Part shown: positions 6,784 through 10,461 of the stretch, piece after piece | Numbering within the stretch: position 1 is the stretch's first letter | Layout: every line of letters begins with the position of its first letter | Assembly: GCA_030628225.1 (NCBI GenBank) | Contig: DAOVRJ010000066.1 | Coordinates: 1 to 10,461 of the forward strand | Direction: 5' to 3' | DNA from: Candidatus Zixiibacteriota bacterium | GTDB taxonomy: Bacteria > SM23-81 | DNA length: 10,461 bases | Notes under the pieces: model-generated | The model's database searches: none | What the model saw: the letters and a program-made list of their open reading frames with translations, nothing else | Told to the model about the DNA's origin: nothing | Program-made: the position numbers and the translations under genes

Positions 6784-6818
6784 CCAGTATCCAGCATCTA
6801 GTATCCAGCATCCAGCAT
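6784..6818. repeat. Five tandem 7-bp repeats, CCAGCAT type
   Basis: Five contiguous heptamers fill 35 bp between tRNA-Arg and tRNA-Glu: CCAGTAT, CCAGCAT, CTAGTAT, CCAGCAT, CCAGCAT, followed by CAA. A related partial unit, TTCAGCATCAA, occurs at about 6746-6756. Variation is confined to two positions (C/T). It does not encode anything visible and ends nine nt before the tRNA-Glu. Confidence 0.85.
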
Positions 6819-6826
6819 CAAGAACC

Positions 6827-6901
6827 GTCCCTGTCGTCTAGCCAGGTCTAGGACACTGGCCTTTCACGCCGGCAACACGGGTTCAAATCCCGTCGGGGAC
6901 G
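6827..6901 (+). tRNA. tRNA-Glu (anticodon TTC)
   Basis: A 75-nt cloverleaf. The acceptor stem is GTCCCTG (6827-6833) with CGGGGAC (6894-6900), including one U·G pair. D-stem 6836-6839 pairs with 6851-6854, and anticodon stem 6856-6860 pairs with 6868-6872. T-stem 6877-6881 pairs with 6889-6893 around TTCAAAT. Loop 6861-6867 (CTTTCAC) gives anticodon TTC. The discriminator is G6901, and CCA is not encoded. An intrinsic terminator follows 12 nt later. Confidence 0.95.
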
Positions 6902-6912
6902 CTTTAGCTACT

Positions 6913-6950
6913 GGGGAAGCCAGGAAAATATCGGGCTTCCCCTTGATTTT
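6913..6950 (+). terminator. Intrinsic terminator after tRNA-Glu
   Basis: GGGGAAGCC (6913-6921) and GGCTTCCCC (6934-6942) form a perfect 9-bp stem with a 12-nt loop. A T-rich tail, TTGATTTT (6943-6950), follows. It should end transcription of the tRNA-Arg/tRNA-Glu unit before the ATP-cone gene. Confidence 0.8.
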
Positions 6951-7014
6951 CAATGGTTTTATGGCCATATTTTTTAATACTAGATAAAGTAACTCTGTAA
7001 GGAGAATACCTCTA

Positions 7015-8355
7015 ATGTCCGCTGAGGAGAAGATCAGCCGCATCATTAAGAGGAACGGCGAGGTGGTACCCCTGGACCGGGAGAAGATCGCCAACGCCAT
7101 CTACAAGGCCGCCTCCAGCGTTGGCGGCCGCGATCGCAAACAGTCCAGGCGTTTGGCCGATCAGGTGGTGGCTGTGCTGAACCAGCTCTTTCCTCCCGAT
7201 GCCACTCCAGCGGTGGAGGAGATCCAGGACATCGTGGAAAAGGTGCTCATCGAGGAAGGTCATGCCCGTACCGCCAAGGCCTATATCCTCTACCGTGATC
7301 AGCGGGCCCGGCTACGCCGGAAGAAAAGGGCTGGTGTCAGTCTGGACTATCTGCCATACCAGGTGATGTGGAAGGTGTTGCTGTGGAACGTCAATCACGG
7401 CGTGGACACTGTTGAGGGTCTCAACCAGCGCGTTAGAGATGGAAGTTTCCCTCGGCTGGTCTTGGAGGCTGACCAAGCCTTCGATGAGGATATCACCAAT
7501 GTGGCTGCCGCTATCTGTGAGTTGGGGGGGCAGATTCGTCTGATCATCGTGGCCGGTCCTTCGTCCTCAGGGAAGACGACCACAATGGCCAAGCTCAGCG
7601 CAAAATTAAAGGAGCGTGGTCAAGACCCCGTGCCCATGAGTCTTGATAACTACTTTTTTGACCTGGAGATGCATCCTAAGGACGAGTTTGGTGACTACGA
7701 TTTCGAGACCCCGGAAGCCCTTGATTTGGATATGATAAATGAGCACCTGGTCCGATTGGTGGTTGGAGAGAAAGTTCGCGTGCCGCGGTATGATTTTATA
7801 ACCGGCACTCGTCAGAGAGAGACGGATCCGCTGTCTCTGGGGAAGAACCAGATATTGGTGGTGGACAGTCTGCACGGTCTCTATGAGCCCCTCACCCGCA
7901 GCGTCCCCCACGAGAGGAAGTTCAAGCTCTATATCGAGACCATCAGCCAACTGCGCGATGATCGGAGGCGTTTTGCCCGGTGGGCGGATATTAGGCTGTT
8001 GCGAAGGATGATTCGAGACCGCCGCTACAGGAGTTATGATCCGGAGCGAACCATTGGCCACTGGCATTACGTGAGACGGAGCGAGCTAAAACACATTATC
8101 CCATATATCCAAGAGGCTGATTTTATCCTGAACGGCGCCTTGCCTTACGAGCTACCAATTCTGAAAAAGCACCTTTTCAGCTATTTTCCCGGCTTCATCG
8201 AACGCTGGAAGGACAACCCCCGTCGGCAGGATGCCCTCATCCGCGCGCAACGGGTCTATGAGCTTTTAGTTGCAATAGAGGAGGTTGAGGACGATTCATG
8301 TGTACCTGATGATTCGCTGTTTCGAGAGTTCATCGGGGGAAGCATATATGTATGA
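7015..8355 (+). CDS. ATP-cone domain fused to nucleoside (uridine) kinase-like P-loop protein
   Basis: A 446-residue cytosolic protein. Residues about 8-96 form an ATP-cone (IIKRNGEVVPLDREKIANAI, then EEIQDIVEKVL and TAKAYILYRDQRA). This is the nucleotide-sensing module known from ribonucleotide reductases and NrdR. Residues about 174-395 form a phosphoribulokinase/uridine-kinase-type domain. It has Walker A GPSSSGKTT (181-189), SLDNYFFD (209-216), YDFETPEALDLD (228-239), YDFITGTR (259-266), a Walker-B-like ILVVDSLHGL (280-289) and the lid RLLRRMIRDRRYRSY (327-341). The kinase half resembles the family in which a TGS/threonyl-tRNA-synthetase-like N-terminus precedes the kinase; here an ATP-cone takes that place. 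A likely role is nucleoside or related-substrate phosphorylation under ATP/dATP control; the substrate is unknown. Start ATG 7015 has AAGGAG at 6999-7004. The gene stands between two intrinsic terminators, so it is monocistronic. Confidence 0.88.
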   Translation: MSAEEKISRIIKRNGEVVPLDREKIANAIYKAASSVGGRDRKQSRRLADQVVAVLNQLFPPDATPAVEEIQDIVEKVLIEEGHARTAKAYILYRDQRARLRRKKRAGVSLDYLPYQVMWKVLLWNVNHGVDTVEGLNQRVRDGSFPRLVLEADQAFDEDITNVAAAICELGGQIRLIIVAGPSSSGKTTTMAKLSAKLKERGQDPVPMSLDNYFFDLEMHPKDEFGDYDFETPEALDLDMINEHLVRLVVGEKVRVPRYDFITGTRQRETDPLSLGKNQILVVDSLHGLYEPLTRSVPHERKFKLYIETISQLRDDRRRFARWADIRLLRRMIRDRRYRSYDPERTIGHWHYVRRSELKHIIPYIQEADFILNGALPYELPILKKHLFSYFPGFIERWKDNPRRQDALIRAQRVYELLVAIEEVEDDSCVPDDSLFREFIGGSIYV

Positions 8356-8413
8356 GAGCCCTATGTAGATCTCGTCCAATTGTGAGCAAAGCGTTTATAG
8401 TCTTGAATAGAAG

Positions 8414-8443
8414 AAACCCGGCCCATGCAGGTCGGGTTTTTTT
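8414..8443 (+). terminator. Intrinsic terminator after the ATP-cone kinase gene
   Basis: AAACCCGGCC (8414-8423) pairs with GGTCGGGTTT (8430-8439) through one G·U pair, around a CATGCA loop. A run of seven T spans 8437-8443. It lies 58 nt after the stop codon at 8353-8355. Confidence 0.92.
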
Positions 8444-8525
8444 AGGCCACCCTTTATGGTTGCCTGTTTTGACGAAGATTTTGCAGATTACTAAGACCAC
8501 AGTTATTTTGCGAGGGCCGGCAGAA

Positions 8526-8585
8526 CTTTCCAGGGCAGGAGTGTCCCAGGAAGTGAGCGATTTTGGTAAATTGCCAAGACCTGGG
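8526..8585. promoter_or_regulatory. Overlapping dyad symmetries, possible upstream activator site
   Basis: CTTTCCAGGG (8526-8535) and CCCAGGAAG (8545-8553) form an imperfect inverted repeat with an 8- to 9-nt spacer. CCCAGG (8545-8550) is also perfectly complementary to CCTGGG (8580-8585). TTGG (8563-8566) pairs with CCAA (8574-8577) between them. The dyads lie about 35 to 95 nt upstream of the sigma-54-like box, where enhancer-binding activators usually dock. The assignment is inference. Confidence 0.3.
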
Positions 8586-8619
8586 CCGTCGGTCAAAATT
8601 TTAGCAACTCGTGACTATA

Positions 8620-8636
8620 TTGGAACAAATATTGCA
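8620..8636 (+). promoter_or_regulatory. Candidate sigma-54 (-24/-12) promoter
   Basis: TTGGAACAAATATTGCA fits the RpoN consensus YTGGCACGRNNNTTGCW at all but two specified positions. GG (8622-8623) and GC (8634-8635) are separated by exactly 10 nt, as required. Transcription would start near 8647, giving a leader of about 130 nt before the GTG at 8778. Control by sigma-54 implies an AAA+ activator, which is not encoded in this window. Confidence 0.5.
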
Positions 8637-8777
8637 GGGTTTGTACTGACTGGAGCACGGTTTCAAGAAAGATTAGTTATTCGTTTGATATCTAGTTTAA
8701 GATGAATTCTTGCAGTATAACTGCCACCGTGGTCCACATATACAGATATATGCATACATAAGGGCCAGGAGAGCGTT

Positions 8778-10461
8778 GTGAAGACAGCATTCGCACAAAG
8801 AGTTCCTGCATGGGAAGAGATGTACATAGTTGAGGCTAAGGAGAAATCGGCACAATTCTATAAACACCTCTTTGAAAATGTAAGCGAGGCCGTTTTCATA
8901 GCCAGGGGAAGTAGAATCCAATGGTGTAACAAGGCGGCTACGGCAATTCTTGGGTATTCACGGGAGGAGTTAACGGGCAAATTTCTCGGCCAGCTTTTCT
9001 TGAGACGTTCAACGCATAAAGATAATGGAGAACTGCTCTATCACAAGGTGCAGAAAACAGGACGCGCTCATAGCATCGTCAAACTGAAGCCGAAAAGCGG
9101 CCATGCTGTAGAGGTGGAGATGACCATCTTGGCGTTGGGTGTCCACAAGACTGGATCGGCTGAGATTGTGGTATTAGCGAGGAAATTAGAAAAGCCTCAG
9201 AGCTTCAAAGACAGATCCTCGTATCAGGGTCAGGGATTAAAGGCCATATTATCGAATATGGCTGAGGGAGTGGTTGTTGAGAATGGCGATTATGAAATTG
9301 AGTTTATGAATAAGGCAATGGTACAGCGATTCGGCAACAAGGTGGGCAGGAAATGCTACCGGGCATTCATCGGAAGAAGCAAACCCTGTACTGACTGTTC
9401 CATTAAGGAAATTATTCATAAGAGAAAGAGGCGGTTCGAGTACACTGCAACAGACAGGGAAGGCCGCTGTTATGAGTTGGTGGCCACGCCGCTGAAAAAT
9501 GAAGATGGCAGCGTTTCGGTCATCGAAGTAATACGGGATGTCACCGAAAAAAAAGCTGTCGAAAAACAGATAAGACGTGAAAAGGAAATCTCTCATCACA
9601 TCGTTGGAAGCATCGCCGATGGCGTTATCACCGCGGATTTAAAAGGGATTATTACCTCTTGCAATCCGGTGATGAGAAAAAAGCTAGGTTTTTCTAAAGG
9701 TAGTATACTGGGGAAAAAGGTATGGGATGTCTTGAAGCCGATATCAAGAGCAAAATGGCGGGAGGCTTTTCAAAAAATCCAGCAGTACCCAAAAACGTTT
9801 CACTGGGCGGATGTGCAGCTCAGGCATAATGGACGGGAGGATATTGTTAACATAAAGATTGTTCCTCTCACAGATGATCTTGGCCAGGTTACTGGTGCGA
9901 TTATTTTCTTCGAATATCTCACCGAGAAGATCAGGGCTCTGGAGTTGGCCAAAGAGTCAGAGAGATTTTTTGAGATCCTTCTGAGAGACATCAGCGAAAG
10001 CGTTTTTGTCATCAGAAATCGGAAAATATTCTGGTGCAATCGGGGATCTGAACAGGTGTTGGGTTACTCCCGGAGAGAGCTCATTGGCCTCAGCCCAGCC
10101 AGATTCTTTACCAGCCAAAAGACCTTCCGGGATTTTTCCACGAAAGCTTGCAGAGCTCTTGCGCACCGGAACCGCTACGATGTCGTGACGGCGCTGAAGT
10201 GTAAGAGCGGAGGAATACTGAACATGGAGCTGTCTCTCTCCGTGATACGCCGGACCGATGGGCGCGCGACCGAGGTCGTCGCTGTGGGCAGAGATATCAC
10301 TGCCCGAATAAAGACCGAGAGAGAGAGCAAGGAGAGAAAAAGAAGGTTGACCATTCTCAATAAAGTCACGGCTAAGATTTCCTCTTCAATTCAGTTGAAG
10401 CACGTTTTGCTTTATAGTGCCAAGAGCATCCTCAAACTAACTGGTCTCGATTCCTGCTCTA
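8778..10461 (+). CDS. Multi-PAS sensor protein (four PAS domains plus start of GAF), 5' part; probable signalling kinase
   Basis: An uninterrupted frame of 561 codons runs off the right edge. GTG 8778 is the likely start, with AGGAG at 8767-8771; ATG 8820 is an alternative with a too-close GGGAAGAG. There are no transmembrane segments or signal peptide, so the visible part is cytosolic. PAS1 (about 27-135) has VSEAVFIARGSRIQWCNKAA and LGYSREELTGK. PAS2 (about 154-260) ends in a VIRDVTEKK exit motif and contains Cys193, Cys204 and Cys207 in the arrangement CYRAFIGRSKPCTDC. PAS3 spans about 270-390. PAS4 (about 394-510) ends VAVGRDITARIK. A coiled linker then leads to LTILNKVTAKISSS (from 524), a typical beginning of a GAF domain. 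Such PAS/GAF arrays usually end in a histidine kinase, a diguanylate cyclase or a sigma-54 activator module; the output is outside the window. Ligands unknown. Confidence 0.85.
   Translation, partial: MKTAFAQRVPAWEEMYIVEAKEKSAQFYKHLFENVSEAVFIARGSRIQWCNKAATAILGYSREELTGKFLGQLFLRRSTHKDNGELLYHKVQKTGRAHSIVKLKPKSGHAVEVEMTILALGVHKTGSAEIVVLARKLEKPQSFKDRSSYQGQGLKAILSNMAEGVVVENGDYEIEFMNKAMVQRFGNKVGRKCYRAFIGRSKPCTDCSIKEIIHKRKRRFEYTATDREGRCYELVATPLKNEDGSVSVIEVIRDVTEKKAVEKQIRREKEISHHIVGSIADGVITADLKGIITSCNPVMRKKLGFSKGSILGKKVWDVLKPISRAKWREAFQKIQQYPKTFHWADVQLRHNGREDIVNIKIVPLTDDLGQVTGAIIFFEYLTEKIRALELAKESERFFEILLRDISESVFVIRNRKIFWCNRGSEQVLGYSRRELIGLSPARFFTSQKTFRDFSTKACRALAHRNRYDVVTALKCKSGGILNMELSLSVIRRTDGRATEVVAVGRDITARIKTERESKERKRRLTILNKVTAKISSSIQLKHVLLYSAKSILKLTGLDSCS

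Larger units (their letters stand above)
8444..8777. other. Non-coding control region between the kinase terminator and the PAS gene
   Basis: This 334-nt stretch has no reading frame with recognisable protein features. It is A/T-rich in its right half. It holds the dyad elements at 8526-8585 and the sigma-54-like promoter at 8620-8636. The last 140 nt would be an untranslated leader, and it contains the small palindrome CCACCGTGG (8724-8732). Confidence 0.6.

Noticed and set aside
6784-6818. CRISPR-like array
   Set aside because: The units are 7 bp with no spacers, and no cas gene is present.
7606-8067. Minus-strand frame of 153 codons opposite the kinase domain
   Set aside because: The + strand carries unmistakable kinase motifs over the same bases.
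8352-8705. A + strand frame of 117 codons overlapping the ATP-cone gene stop
   Set aside because: It reads through a strong intrinsic terminator at 8414-8443 and the sigma-54-like box, has no clear ribosome-binding site and no recognisable protein character.
9249-9599. Minus-strand frame inside the multi-PAS gene
   Set aside because: The + strand frame is open for 561 codons with clear PAS motifs; the minus frame shows none.

Overview
The window looks like chromosome from a Gram-negative anaerobe-type bacterium, most plausibly Desulfobacterota (former Deltaproteobacteria). The reasons are a DcaP-type outer-membrane porin, an OFA-family transporter, an MltD lipoprotein with LysM repeats, an ATP-cone/nucleoside-kinase fusion, a candidate sigma-54 promoter and a multi-PAS sensor protein. 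This assignment is inferred from gene content and protein style only. Nearly all genes lie on the + strand, and no integrase, transposase or phage gene is visible.

Region by region: (1) 2-895 is the 3' part of an oxalate/formate-antiporter-family MFS transporter, followed by a DcaP-like porin (1039-2151). Together they suggest uptake of small organic acids across both membranes. (2) A tRNA-Ala(GGC) at 2301-2375 is followed by a cell-envelope pair: mltD, a lytic transglycosylase lipoprotein with three LysM repeats, and sppA, a signal peptide peptidase, 15 nt apart. (3) A good sigma-70 promoter at 5177-5205 precedes a small zinc-ribbon FmdB-family protein and an HU/IHF-family DNA-binding protein. 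A perfect 12-bp hairpin with possible pseudoknot pairing then precedes a 31-residue, extremely basic bS22/mS38-like protein and a YfcE/MJ0936-type metallophosphoesterase. (4) A tRNA cluster holds tRNA-Arg(TCG), which carries unusual substitutions, and tRNA-Glu(TTC). Five tandem heptamers lie between them and an intrinsic terminator follows. (5) At 7015-8355 an ATP-cone domain is fused to a nucleoside/uridine-kinase-like P-loop domain; a strong intrinsic terminator follows. (6) A gene-poor stretch (8444-8777) contains dyad symmetries and a close match to the sigma-54 -24/-12 consensus. It precedes a large gene running off the right edge that encodes four PAS domains and the start of a probable GAF domain, probably the sensory half of a histidine kinase or similar signalling protein.

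Most of the window is ordinary housekeeping content. The items most worth a second look are the structured leader before the bS22-like gene, the abnormal tRNA-Arg, the ATP-cone/kinase fusion, and the sigma-54-type control region with its multi-PAS sensor. I found no convincing evidence of a wholly new defence or mobile system.
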